DNA of 64,000 nucleotides from a bacterium. Its GTDB lineage: Bacteria; Planctomycetota; SZUA-567. The DNA is taken from the NCBI GenBank assembly GCA_003245715.1, contig QKCJ01000041.1:1-64000 (forward strand), given 5' to 3'. Position numbers and translations under genes: made by a program. This document shows, piece by piece, positions 45,271 through 54,437 of the stretch. The notes beneath the pieces are model-generated. The model made no database searches, was not told the origin of the DNA, and was given only the letters and a program-made list of their open reading frames with translations. The first letter of the stretch is position 1. Each line of letters opens with the position of its first letter.

Positions 45271-46938
45271 TTATTCTTCGCTCTGACTGACAATCTTTCT
45301 GGCATAATCAAGTGCGGAAGCGATATTCAGGAAGATCTCCCTTGACTCGAGATAATTGTGGATTCCGGATTTATGCAGGGCATTGAGGGGCTGCTGGTGA
45401 ATTGCCGAGACCAGAACCGTGCAGCCATGCTTCTTGCAGCTTGCGATGATATCCTCCAGCGCAAAAATACCAGTAGCGTCAATCGCGTTAACATTGCGCA
45501 TCCGCAGAATCAGCACTTTAGGCTTATGATCCAGAAGTTCATCCTGAAATTTTTTAGCAGCACCAAAGAAAAACGGACCATTAATCTCATAAACCGTGAC
45601 ATGCGGCGGTATCTCAAAATTGCCTATTGCATACGGATCGTCCTCAGAAGGCGCGGGAGAATTCTCGGCATTGACCACCGAACCGCCAGCAACCTGCTCC
45701 ATCCGGCGCATAAAAAGAAATGCCGCCAGCACCATGCCAGTAGGAATTGCTACAGTCAGATCGACAAATACCGTCAGTAAAAAAGTCAGAATCATGACCG
45801 AGATATCACTCTTGGGAGCCTTGAACATCTTGATAAAAAGCTTGTACTCACTCATGCCAAAAGCAACCACCAGGAGTATCCCCGCCAGCACCGCCATCGG
45901 TATGTATGAAGCATACCGGCCAAGTATCAGCACAATCAAGAGAAGCGTGATGGCGTGGATTACACCAGAAAGCGGGGTCTTGCCGCCGTTATGAATATTG
46001 GTTGCGGTTCTGGCAATTGCTCCGGTTGAGGGGATGCCGCCAAAAAGCGGAGTAACGACATTTGCTATCCCCTGCCCGACCAGCTCCATATTCGAGCGGT
46101 GTCGCCTGCCGGTCATACCGTCTGCAACAACAGCCGAGAGCAACGACTCGATAGCACCAAGAACAGCAATCGACATGGCTGAAGGGAAAAGCTTAACTAA
46201 AAGAGCAAAGTCAAAATCCGGGAAAGAAAATCCAGGAAAAGAACTCTTGAGCTGTCCGTAACGGCTGCCGATTGTCTGTACATCAAGAGACACTAGCACC
46301 ACCAAAGCAGACAGAAGGATAACCGCAAGCAGCGCCGCCGGAATACGGCTGGAAACTTTCCGCAGCCCGATAATTATTATAATGGAAAACACTCCAAGCA
46401 TAAGCGCCTGCCAGTTAAACAGGGAAAGATTCGTAGCATAAGCATGAACCCTGCCACTGACCTCGGCAGGCATATCCTTCAGACCAAGGCCGAGAAAGTC
46501 ATTGAGCTGCGTCACGGCGATGATAACCGCGATGCCGCTGGTAAAACCAAGCGTCACCGGATAGGGAACAAATTTTATAATTGAGCCGAGTTTCAGCGCG
46601 CCGAAAACAATCAGCATCACCCCCGCCATCAGCGTGGAGATAATCAGCCCCTGCATACCAAATTCGTGGATGATCGAGTAGACAACAACGATAAACGCGC
46701 CGGTCGGACCGCCGATCTGAAAGCGGCTGCCACTGAATAATGAAATCAGCGCGCCACCGATAATTGCAGTAAAAAGCCCCTGCTCCGGCGTTGCACCACT
46801 GGCAATACCAAAGGCAATAGCCAGCGGTAGGGCGATAATTCCCGTAATCACTCCAGCTGGCAGATCATGCAGAATATTCTTTAAAAGACCTTCTTTACGG
46901 GCAACCTCTAACAGAGCTGGTTCAAATTCCCCAAACAT
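45271..46938 (-). CDS. SulP-family anion transporter with STAS domain
   Basis: This 555-residue protein has about 12 membrane helices, starting with the family block LPAGVITGIIALPLAIAFGIASGATPEQGLFTAIIGG and FSGSRFQIGGPTGAFIVVV, and a cytoplasmic STAS domain (PPHVTVYEINGPFFFGAAKKFQDELLDHKPKVLILRMRNVNAIDATGIFALEDI). The family moves sulfate, bicarbonate or other anions, often with Na+ or H+. The conserved Ser/Thr-Asp phospho-site pattern of the STAS domain is visible as AIDATGI. Substrate is uncertain. It is divergent from metH, with the two promoters in the 165-base gap. Confidence 0.93.
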   Translation of the reverse strand: MFGEFEPALLEVARKEGLLKNILHDLPAGVITGIIALPLAIAFGIASGATPEQGLFTAIIGGALISLFSGSRFQIGGPTGAFIVVVYSIIHEFGMQGLIISTLMAGVMLIVFGALKLGSIIKFVPYPVTLGFTSGIAVIIAVTQLNDFLGLGLKDMPAEVSGRVHAYATNLSLFNWQALMLGVFSIIIIIGLRKVSSRIPAALLAVILLSALVVLVSLDVQTIGSRYGQLKSSFPGFSFPDFDFALLVKLFPSAMSIAVLGAIESLLSAVVADGMTGRRHRSNMELVGQGIANVVTPLFGGIPSTGAIARTATNIHNGGKTPLSGVIHAITLLLIVLILGRYASYIPMAVLAGILLVVAFGMSEYKLFIKMFKAPKSDISVMILTFLLTVFVDLTVAIPTGMVLAAFLFMRRMEQVAGGSVVNAENSPAPSEDDPYAIGNFEIPPHVTVYEINGPFFFGAAKKFQDELLDHKPKVLILRMRNVNAIDATGIFALEDIIASCKKHGCTVLVSAIHQQPLNALHKSGIHNYLESREIFLNIASALDYARKIVSQSEE

Positions 46939-47040
46939 GATGAATCTCCGACTTTTACAAGCATAAACTCAAAACCAAATATTCCTTTATCATCTTAAAA
47001 CCTTAAAAGTCAATACCTTTTAAAAAACATAACTTAGCTT

Positions 47041-47068
47041 TTGTTATTGATGCTAATTTATTTATAAT
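47041..47068 (+). promoter_or_regulatory. putative sigma-70 promoter of metH
   Basis: TTGTTA-16-TATAAT gives a leader of about 30 bases before the ATG at 47104. Such a short leader leaves no room for a cobalamin or SAM riboswitch. Confidence 0.55.
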
Positions 47069-47103
47069 AAATTTTTAGTTAATACACATAGGGAAGATTT
47101 TAT

Positions 47104-49509
47104 ATGACCAGAGAAGAATTCAGGGCTTTATGCCTTTCACGACCGATTATTCTTGACGGAGCGACAGGAACAGAACTGATTAAGCGCGGACTACCGACAG
47201 GTGTCTGCCCGGAGAAGTGGGTACTTGAAAACCAGCAGGCGATCCTTGAGGTACAGAAAGCCTACCGTGAAGCAGGCAGCGATCTGGTTTATAGCTGCAC
47301 CTTTGGCGGCAACCTCTGCAAGCTTGAAGAGTTCAGACTTGAGGACAAACACGACCAGATGAACTCTGATCTGGCTAAATTATGTAAAGAAGCAGTTGGT
47401 GACGGTCTTGCCTTTGGTGATATTGCGCCTACCGGCAACCTGATTGAGCCGTTTGGCCCGATGAAGTTTGAAGAATGTATCGCGGTTTACCGTCGTCAGG
47501 CGCAGGCACTTCTCTCAGGTGGCGTAGACGGATTTGTAATTGAGACAATGATGGATATCCAGGAAGCGCGCGCGGCACTTATCGGTGTACGCGAGGTCAG
47601 CTCAGACCTTCCGGTAATTGTCACCATGACTTACGGGGCAGAAGGCAGAACTCTCACCGGTACAGACCCGGTAACGGCCGTTATTACGTTGCAATCACTT
47701 GGCGCTGACGCGGTTGGCTGTAACTGCTCGGCCGGGCCTGAAAAAATGATCGAGTGGATTGCGGCGATGAAGCCGTATGCGACTGTTCCGTTGCTGGCCA
47801 AGCCAAATGCCGGTCAGCCCAAACTGGTCAACGGTGAGACGGTTTTTGACATGGGTCCTGATGAGTACGCAGGTTACTTCACCAGACTTATAGAAGCCGG
47901 AGCTAATCTTCTTGGCGGTTGCTGCGGCAGTTCACCGGCACACATTGCAGCCGTCAGCCGGAAGATAAAAAGTCTTACGCCCAAACCACCGGTGCGCAGC
48001 GCTATCAGCGCCGTAAGCTCCGCGCAGGGTGTTACCTTATTTGGCGCGCATGAGCCGTTTGTAGTTATAGGCGAACGGATCAATCCTACGGGTAAAAAAG
48101 CACTGCAGGCGGAGCTGCGCGAGAGCAAGCTCAGCATGGTACGGCAATTTGCCCTTGAGCAGAGCCGCGCGGGGGCTGGCCTGCTTGATGTTAATATGGG
48201 GCTGTCAGGTATTGACGAAAAAGCAATGATGCTTGAAGCGGTAAAGCTTATTGCGCCGCTGGTGAAGACCCCACTCTGCCTTGACAGTACCGACCCGGAA
48301 GTAATGGAAGCTGCTTTGCGCCTTAATCCGGGCCGGGCGCTGATTAATTCAGTAAGCGCCGAGAAAGAACGCATTGAGAAAATGCTGCCTCTGGCAAAGA
48401 AATACGGGGCGATGTTTATCGTTCTGCCGGTGACGGATGAAAGTGTTCCGGAAGAACTTGAAGCCAGAAAAGAAGTTACGCTATCCATTATCAACGAAGC
48501 GAAAAAACTTGGTCTGGCGATTGAGGATATGGTCATCGACGGGCTGGTTATGACTGTCAGCTCGACTCCACAGGCACCGACAGTAATTGCGGACTTTATC
48601 AGCTGGTGTGCCTGTGAACTTGGCGCAAATACCAGTGGCGGAGTTTCAAATGTTTCTTTTGGAATGCCGGAGAGAAATTGGCTTAATATGGCCTTCCTGG
48701 GTCTGCTTATTGGCCGCGGACTTAACAGCGCGATCATCAACCCGTCTGTCGAGATGATGATGGGGCTGAAATTTGCCAGCGACGCGCTGCTTGGCCGGGA
48801 CAAAAAATTCAAGACCTATCTCAGCCGTTTTAACCAAACTTCGACGACCAAGACCGAGAACAAAGTCGAGCGTTCACCAATTGACGCTGCGTTTGACTGC
48901 GTTCTGTATGGCGAAGAGGAAGTTATCGCGCCGCTTCTTGAAAAAGCTGTTCAGGACGGAATTGCGCCGCAGGATCTGGTTGATAAAGCACTGATTCCGG
49001 CGATTGTCAAGGTCGGCGATCTTTATGACAAGAAAGAGTATTTTCTACCACAGCTGATGATGAGCGCAGAGACGATGAGCGCGGGCTTTAAGGCGCTTGA
49101 GAAATATCTTGAGAAGGACGCCAAGCAAAGCTCAGGAAAAATCATCATGGCAACTGTCAAGGGCGACATCCATGATATCGGCAAAAATATTGTATGCCTG
49201 ATGCTCAAGAACTACGGCTTTGAGGTGATTGATCTTGGTAAGGATGTCGCCGCAGAGACAATTCTTCAGGCCGCCGCAGAAAATGACACAAAAATTATCG
49301 GGCTTTCAGCCCTGATGACCACGACTATGGGCGAAATGAAAACAGTAATCGCTGAAGCAAAAAACAGGGGCATGAATGATCTCAGGTTTATGGTCGGCGG
49401 GGCGGTTGTTGACCAGAACTACGCAGATGAAATCGGAGCGGACGGTTATGCCGCGGATGCAGTCGAGGCAGTTAAGGTCGCAAAAAAGCTGGCGCAACAG
49501 AGCAAATAA
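47104..49509 (+). CDS. metH: cobalamin-dependent methionine synthase lacking the activation domain
   Basis: The 801-residue protein transfers a methyl group from methyltetrahydrofolate to homocysteine through methylcobalamin. The N-terminal homocysteine domain has the zinc ligands in VGCNCS and GGCCGSSPAHI. The pterin-binding domain (VIGERINPTGKKALQAEL, LLDVNMG, CLDSTDPEVMEAAL) follows, then the B12 cap and Rossmann domain with DIHDIGKNIV (the His that ligates cobalt) and IGLSALMTTTMGEMK. It stops there: the SAM-binding reactivation domain, about 330 residues in E. coli MetH, is absent. A stand-alone protein of that kind is encoded at 30850-31461. Shortened MetH forms are known in several phyla. 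A strong terminator follows at 49557. Confidence 0.95.
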   Translation: MTREEFRALCLSRPIILDGATGTELIKRGLPTGVCPEKWVLENQQAILEVQKAYREAGSDLVYSCTFGGNLCKLEEFRLEDKHDQMNSDLAKLCKEAVGDGLAFGDIAPTGNLIEPFGPMKFEECIAVYRRQAQALLSGGVDGFVIETMMDIQEARAALIGVREVSSDLPVIVTMTYGAEGRTLTGTDPVTAVITLQSLGADAVGCNCSAGPEKMIEWIAAMKPYATVPLLAKPNAGQPKLVNGETVFDMGPDEYAGYFTRLIEAGANLLGGCCGSSPAHIAAVSRKIKSLTPKPPVRSAISAVSSAQGVTLFGAHEPFVVIGERINPTGKKALQAELRESKLSMVRQFALEQSRAGAGLLDVNMGLSGIDEKAMMLEAVKLIAPLVKTPLCLDSTDPEVMEAALRLNPGRALINSVSAEKERIEKMLPLAKKYGAMFIVLPVTDESVPEELEARKEVTLSIINEAKKLGLAIEDMVIDGLVMTVSSTPQAPTVIADFISWCACELGANTSGGVSNVSFGMPERNWLNMAFLGLLIGRGLNSAIINPSVEMMMGLKFASDALLGRDKKFKTYLSRFNQTSTTKTENKVERSPIDAAFDCVLYGEEEVIAPLLEKAVQDGIAPQDLVDKALIPAIVKVGDLYDKKEYFLPQLMMSAETMSAGFKALEKYLEKDAKQSSGKIIMATVKGDIHDIGKNIVCLMLKNYGFEVIDLGKDVAAETILQAAAENDTKIIGLSALMTTTMGEMKTVIAEAKNRGMNDLRFMVGGAVVDQNYADEIGADGYAADAVEAVKVAKKLAQQSK

Positions 49510-49556
49510 ATTCCGTGTGTCTTTAAGAACAGACAACGAAACAGACCTGATTAAAC

Positions 49557-49595
49557 AAAAGTCCTCCGGCAGCTTTGCTGCGGGAGGACTTTTTA
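49557..49595. terminator. bidirectional rho-independent terminator
   Basis: GTCCTCC and GGAGGAC form the outer stem, with an inner GCAGC/GCTGC stem and TTT loop. AAAA precedes it and TTTTT follows. It ends metH and marks the boundary to the A+T-rich island; it can also stop the leftward GH5 transcript. Confidence 0.9.
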
Positions 49596-49738
49596 TTACG
49601 CGATAGTCTGCCGAGGTACATAAGACATGGAACGACATATAATACAGCTTATTTATATACGCCGTATTTTATCTGAGCGGTATTGCGTTCTTCATTACAT
49701 TAACATTGTAAGGAAACACAGATTTGAAACATCCAGTT

Positions 49739-51289
49739 CTATTCGGTCATATTTTTTTTGAATGCCTCAAGAAGAACTTGTTTACGTTTGGTTGTCGGAA
49801 CGGGTTCAGAAACTTTTGGATCATCACTATGTTCAGCACTCCAGCCATCCCATTCGCGAAAAGCATGGTAAGTCCAGTCCCATCCACATTCTTCAAAGTA
49901 ATCAATGCTATCTTTGATATATTGGTCGGCTCCAGGGGCCCAACGAACACAACCAAACTCGCCAACATAAATTCTTGCGCCAGTTTTTAATTGAAATTTT
50001 CGTACAGGTTCCAGATAATCACGAATCGCCGTTTGTTTATTCCAGTGTGCATCAGGATATCCAGCAAAATTTTTGTCATTACGATTAAGTTGATGCGTAA
50101 TTGATCCGGGATTATACGTATGAATACTATAAATTATATTCGGATAAGGAAAGATTGGCAGGTATTCAAGCATTGACGAGGAGGCCATGTGATCTGCTTC
50201 AACAATAATTGGAGATACAGGGTCTATTTCCCGTATTGCTTTGATGGCACGATCTGCTAGTTCATTCCAGCTTGGATAGCCAGGCCTTATATTGCGAGAG
50301 TGTGGTTCATTCATGAGGTCATATCCGTAGATTGCCGGATGACCTTTATACCTCTTCACAACCTTTGTCCAAAATTCTATAAAATATTTTTGACCTTGAG
50401 GCCAACCTAAAATTTCCAATCCTCCACCAGTATGGAGATCAATAACAATCTTAATGCCATATTTTTGTGCTGTATCAAGTACATTCTGCAATTGGTCTAT
50501 ACGCGCTTCAATTTTTTCACGCCATTGCTCAAAAGTGTATCGCCTCTGCCCGATACTATAAGGCGCAGGGGTCATCTGCCAACGTACTAAATTCACACCC
50601 CACTGCTGAAGGTCGGCAAAATCCTTTTCTTTAAAATTAATCGGAGAAGGTGACATTACACCACGCATGGGTTTGCGCTTATAAGTGTACTTTGCTTGTG
50701 GTATCTCTTTCAGTTCAAGTGTTGATTTTGGTAAACTATCGCCACAGAACAAACGGATATTTCGAAATGACACTGAACCGAATGAATCCTGTAAACCCAA
50801 ATTAAGAGTTGCATTCTTCGCGTTAGCAGTAATACGCAAAGCATTCTTATAATGCGTCCATGAGACAGAACCATATCGTATCGTTGGCCCAAGTTTTGGT
50901 CTGTAAAAATCACCATAAATATTTTTATCAATATTTCGGTAAACCAACATACACTTAACACCATTATAGTTCATTTTGGGTTTAGAAACATTATTATAAG
51001 ATATATCCCCCTCACCGATAATAAACTTTCCAAGAACTCCAAGTTGATTAAGATCAATTGGGATAGCAACTAAATTGTTGCCATCCTTTGTAAAGGCTTT
51101 TTCTGGAACATTTATCGTTAATACATCTGTACCTTCAAAATCTTTGGTTATTTTGGCATAAGGACAATTATCAATTTGATTTTTGATATATTCATTTTTC
51201 AGATCCAGTGTATAAACAAGCTCCTCAGCTCTGCCAATTTGCAAAAGAACACCAAGTATTACAACCAACGTAGTAATGAAGAATTTCAT
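49739..51289 (-). CDS. exported glycoside hydrolase family 5-like protein
   Basis: The 516-residue protein starts with a signal peptide (MKFFITTLVVILGVLLQIGRA). Residues 22-190 are a beta-rich module (ending RNIRLFCGD) of the type that precedes GH5 domains. The (beta/alpha)8 domain follows, with LQQWGVNLVRWQM, the acid/base Glu in YGYDLMNEPHSRN, VIEADHM-like IVEADHMASS, YSIHTYNPG, and the nucleophile Glu444 in IYVGEFGCVRWAPG, ending FREWDGWSAE. It fits the endo-beta-glucanase/mannanase type; the polysaccharide is not certain. The ATG has AAAGGA upstream. It is the last gene of a leftward A+T-rich set. Confidence 0.88.
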   Translation of the reverse strand: MKFFITTLVVILGVLLQIGRAEELVYTLDLKNEYIKNQIDNCPYAKITKDFEGTDVLTINVPEKAFTKDGNNLVAIPIDLNQLGVLGKFIIGEGDISYNNVSKPKMNYNGVKCMLVYRNIDKNIYGDFYRPKLGPTIRYGSVSWTHYKNALRITANAKNATLNLGLQDSFGSVSFRNIRLFCGDSLPKSTLELKEIPQAKYTYKRKPMRGVMSPSPINFKEKDFADLQQWGVNLVRWQMTPAPYSIGQRRYTFEQWREKIEARIDQLQNVLDTAQKYGIKIVIDLHTGGGLEILGWPQGQKYFIEFWTKVVKRYKGHPAIYGYDLMNEPHSRNIRPGYPSWNELADRAIKAIREIDPVSPIIVEADHMASSSMLEYLPIFPYPNIIYSIHTYNPGSITHQLNRNDKNFAGYPDAHWNKQTAIRDYLEPVRKFQLKTGARIYVGEFGCVRWAPGADQYIKDSIDYFEECGWDWTYHAFREWDGWSAEHSDDPKVSEPVPTTKRKQVLLEAFKKNMTE

Positions 51290-51346
51290 GTTTTTCCTTT
51301 ATAATTTTTTGCTTAAATGATTTTGTCCTGAAATATTTATGCTGAT

Positions 51347-52972
51347 TCACCTCTCATTTTTCAGAATAATTTCGAGTATGTTATTATTAGTCGCTTTTAG
51401 CACAGCTGGTTTTGTGTTATCAGAAAAAACACCCGGGTTAGTTTTAGATATCCCTAATGTGGCTCCAATTTTATGATTACTGTTTTCGATTTCATTAGTG
51501 CAAAACCTATTATTCGTTATTTTCCCCCATATTTTACCCTTGGTCATGATTCTGCATATATCATTAAACTTTCCATCATCCAAACAAATTCCATCTATAT
51601 GGTTGTCTGATGATAATGCTTTCCTAAAAAAATTACCACTGGTAAGAATTACTCCCATACCGGATTGCACAAAAGCCGTCCCCGTATATGTAGCTTTAAT
51701 AACGCCTTCAAATGAAGGATAATATTCAATACCTGGGTCACACAATGTTACTAAAGCGAAGGACTTGAGCTGTTCATTCATTTCTGCCAGAATTTGTTTA
51801 TTATTTTCTGTTGTATAGTCTTTGTCGAATATGATACTAATAGGTTTATCATCAACAATAATATTTAATGTTTTATTCTTTTGACTGCAATCTCCCAGGC
51901 GACTTCCAAGAGAAATATCATCCGAAAATTTATTAACTTTTCTCAATTCTTCTTGTACTGATACAATCCCACAGGCAAAGCCATTAAGCCCACCGCCACC
52001 ATCCCTGTAGAAATAACCATTGTCCCATTTCCAATTAGGGCTTGAACACTTTCTGGTTACTGAATTTTTTAAACCTATTATTAATGGGAAAGCAGCGCAC
52101 GTTGTATCAACTCGAACTGTAGATTTTTCTGTTTGGGAATTGCTGATTATTTTTAAGGCGCGTCCGCGACTATTATACTTGTAAGGCTGTGGAGGGGTTT
52201 CTGACATTTGCAAATCAAATTCATTGTGATCCGCAAATTGTTCATTCATTTTCCTGATAGTCCAGAACCCCTCCACAACTTCTATAGTTCCACTTAAATC
52301 AATATTTTTAAGCGATACTGTATTTATAGTGTTAGACCCTTGTGCATATAATAGAACAGCACCGTCTTTGCCTGTTTCGAATCTCGTATTCTCATATTCA
52401 AAATACGCTGGTTTATTAAAATGGCAGTTACTTCCATGATAAATTGGTGGACACATCTCACTATATAGAAAGCTATGCTTTACAAAAAACTTCATCCCAC
52501 TAGACATCCCAACACCAAAGGGTCTTGGATAAGGCCATTCTTTTAATGCTTTACCTGTATTACCATGATGAATTATTTCACAATTTTCAATAAGAAAAGT
52601 TTGATCCCTAGCAGTACCGCCATAAATATGCAAAGGGTATCTTATGTTCTTTGCCACTAATGAAATATTCTTTATCGTTAGTGATTTTTTACACACCATC
52701 ATATTCAGACTTCGATAATTGACATCTAAATTGTCTGGTAGTTCACAAATGATTTTACTCTTGTCTACTCCATCACCAGTTATTGTAAGATATTCTCTGG
52801 TTGGGATGAGTATAGATTGATTATCAAAATCATAAGGGATAAAGTCCTCAGGTCTTGCAATAAAGCTGCCAATCAGATGTATCTCATATTTTTTATCAGA
52901 ATTTTCAGGGAGACTGCGAACTGCTTTTTGCAAGCCAGAAATACCGTAGTAATCCGCATCCACGCCCTCCAC
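51347..52972 (-). CDS. right-handed beta-helix protein (probable downstream part of an A10-interrupted gene)
   Basis: The open frame from a GTG at 52972 encodes 541 residues without a signal peptide. It has pectate-lyase-like opening (DYYGISGLQKAVRSLPENSDKKYEIHLIGSF, then LTITGDGVDKSKIICELP) and coils such as LTIKNISLVAKNIRYPLHIYGG, FLIENCEIIHHGNTG and VSLKNIDLSGTIEVVEGFW, a pattern for parallel beta-helix polysaccharide lyases or hydrolases. No motif gives substrate. In the same frame the chain continues upstream without a stop through NESSRIIVAGKEVEG and into the A10 tract shared with the end of the 53008-53562 gene. It may therefore be one protein with that gene, the upstream one supplying the signal peptide and a beta-sandwich module. 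Confidence 0.7.
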   Translation of the reverse strand: MEGVDADYYGISGLQKAVRSLPENSDKKYEIHLIGSFIARPEDFIPYDFDNQSILIPTREYLTITGDGVDKSKIICELPDNLDVNYRSLNMMVCKKSLTIKNISLVAKNIRYPLHIYGGTARDQTFLIENCEIIHHGNTGKALKEWPYPRPFGVGMSSGMKFFVKHSFLYSEMCPPIYHGSNCHFNKPAYFEYENTRFETGKDGAVLLYAQGSNTINTVSLKNIDLSGTIEVVEGFWTIRKMNEQFADHNEFDLQMSETPPQPYKYNSRGRALKIISNSQTEKSTVRVDTTCAAFPLIIGLKNSVTRKCSSPNWKWDNGYFYRDGGGGLNGFACGIVSVQEELRKVNKFSDDISLGSRLGDCSQKNKTLNIIVDDKPISIIFDKDYTTENNKQILAEMNEQLKSFALVTLCDPGIEYYPSFEGVIKATYTGTAFVQSGMGVILTSGNFFRKALSSDNHIDGICLDDGKFNDICRIMTKGKIWGKITNNRFCTNEIENSNHKIGATLGISKTNPGVFSDNTKPAVLKATNNNILEIILKNER

Positions 52973-53007
52973 TTCTTTACCTGCAACGATTATACGGGAG
53001 GATTCAT

Positions 53008-53562
53008 TTATTTTTTTTTTGAGCTGAAACTTACGTCGTATATTTTAAAAATTCCTGAAGATGCGAGATCAACTCTCCCTTGAAGAGAAATTAACTCCTG
53101 GTCGATAGTAACACTAAACGTTAAAACCTGCTTCTCTCCGTTAAGTATTCGGTTTGTCCGTTTCCAGTAATGTTTCTTGTCCGCAGTCATTCCCGAAATC
53201 AGAAGTTGTATCTTTTGATTTTTCGAACCAATAACAGTAAGCGATAACTCTTTGTCTCCGGTAGAGATATTGCCATTACTTATTTTTGTTTTAAAGTAAC
53301 AGGGAACATTTTTCGCACCTTTAGCAAATGCTTCAGTAGTATCGACAACTAGTGCCCCGTCGTCTGTGCTTACCTTAATATTTGCAATCAAACTTCTATC
53401 TTTTTCTGTTTTTATCGACACTTCCTGATTATTTTCATTTATCACTTGAAGATCATCTGTGTGCATTGCTTGTGTTATTTTAGTTGTATTTGAGAAAAGT
53501 TCTTCAGCATTGCTGCTGGAAATTATGATACTCATAAAAAAAATAGTAATAATTGCTTTCAC
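53008..53562 (-). CDS. exported beta-sandwich protein (probable upstream part of an A10-interrupted gene)
   Basis: The frame begins at GTG 53562 with GAGGAG six bases before it (the frame is open to 53586, but that start has no such site). It gives 184 residues: a signal peptide (KAIITIFFMSIIISSSNA) and a beta-sandwich of the carbohydrate-binding type (DKKHYWKRTNRILNGEKQVLTFSVTIDQELISLQGRVDLASSGIFKIYDVSFSS). It ends with three AAA codons and TAA inside an A10 run at 53011-53020. One extra A in the transcript (A11) would join it to the beta-helix frame at 52972. It follows the pseudopilin gene by 64 bases on the same strand. Confidence 0.7.
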   Translation of the reverse strand: MKAIITIFFMSIIISSSNAEELFSNTTKITQAMHTDDLQVINENNQEVSIKTEKDRSLIANIKVSTDDGALVVDTTEAFAKGAKNVPCYFKTKISNGNISTGDKELSLTVIGSKNQKIQLLISGMTADKKHYWKRTNRILNGEKQVLTFSVTIDQELISLQGRVDLASSGIFKIYDVSFSSKKK

Positions 53563-53625
53563 CTTACACTCCTCTTTAAAAGCCATATAAAATTAATTTT
53601 TAAAATCAACCAATATATTTAAATA

Positions 53626-54369
53626 TCAGTACATCCAGGGACTATCTGCAGGCAACAATGTAACAGTATTAAAACTGGTTAAAGGGCCAGCGGTACTGTA
53701 AAGATCATTCTGATCAATGCCAAATTCACCGCTTACATGTCCGTCAAAATAGAGGATGTTGCAAATGGTGTTATGCCATGGATACGCATACGCTTCCTGT
53801 GAAGCCATGGGGTACATCAGAACATACGGCCTGTAAACATCATTATCTTTATAGGCCGCATCTCCTAATTGGATAAACTTTGATGGCCTGCGAACCATTG
53901 TATTCTTTTTTATCCTTTTAATATTTACATCACCGGATGACTGATCTCCGACCATACGATTCATGCCATATCCGCATCTAGCCCACGCAGTATGACCAGC
54001 TGAAAGTATTGTGCTCCTGGTAAAAGCGCCGACAGCATCAAATTCTACAGATGCAGGACAAACGTAAAGATTAACAGAAGGAATATAACCTTTACAAATC
54101 ATCAAATCATTCCAATATCTGTAAGTCGTAATGCCATCAGGATCCATGCTGCGGGCCGCACAGACATATCCGTTATAGTCGTTTTCGTATTGAACAAGGG
54201 AAATTTTTATTTGTTTAAGATTGTTGGCACAGGAAAGTGTCCTGGCTGTGCCTAGAGCGTTCTGCAATGAAGGCATCATAATTGAAGCAAGGATCCCGAT
54301 AATCGCAACAACGACCAACATTTCAATCAGCGTAAATTTCATAATATTTTTTTTCATGAAGTATTTCAT
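53626..54369 (-). CDS. type II secretion-like pseudopilin of the Lentisphaerota/PVC kind
   Basis: This 247-residue protein has a prepilin leader followed by KFTLIEMLVVVAIIGILASIMMPSLQNALGTARTLSCANNLKQI. The Glu five residues into the mature helix is present, but the residue before Phe is Lys, not the usual Gly. That variant is common in Lentisphaerota copies. A variable domain follows, then the C-terminal NTICNILYFDGHVSGEFG. I start it at ATG 54369 (KYFMKKNIMK), with GGGAGG five bases before; the frame is open upstream to 54441. Such proteins occur in large numbers beside glycosidase genes in these bacteria and are thought to act in surface or secretion functions. Confidence 0.85.
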   Translation of the reverse strand: MKYFMKKNIMKFTLIEMLVVVAIIGILASIMMPSLQNALGTARTLSCANNLKQIKISLVQYENDYNGYVCAARSMDPDGITTYRYWNDLMICKGYIPSVNLYVCPASVEFDAVGAFTRSTILSAGHTAWARCGYGMNRMVGDQSSGDVNIKRIKKNTMVRRPSKFIQLGDAAYKDNDVYRPYVLMYPMASQEAYAYPWHNTICNILYFDGHVSGEFGIDQNDLYSTAGPLTSFNTVTLLPADSPWMY

Positions 54370-54437
54370 TACGCCTCCCATCTTCCCCTTAAATAGATAA
54401 AACAAAAGAAGAACAATTTTTATCAATATTAAACTAT

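Noticed and set aside
46939..47103. Cobalamin or SAM riboswitch before metH.
   Set aside because: The predicted leader is only about 30 bases, and no B12-box-like sequence was seen.
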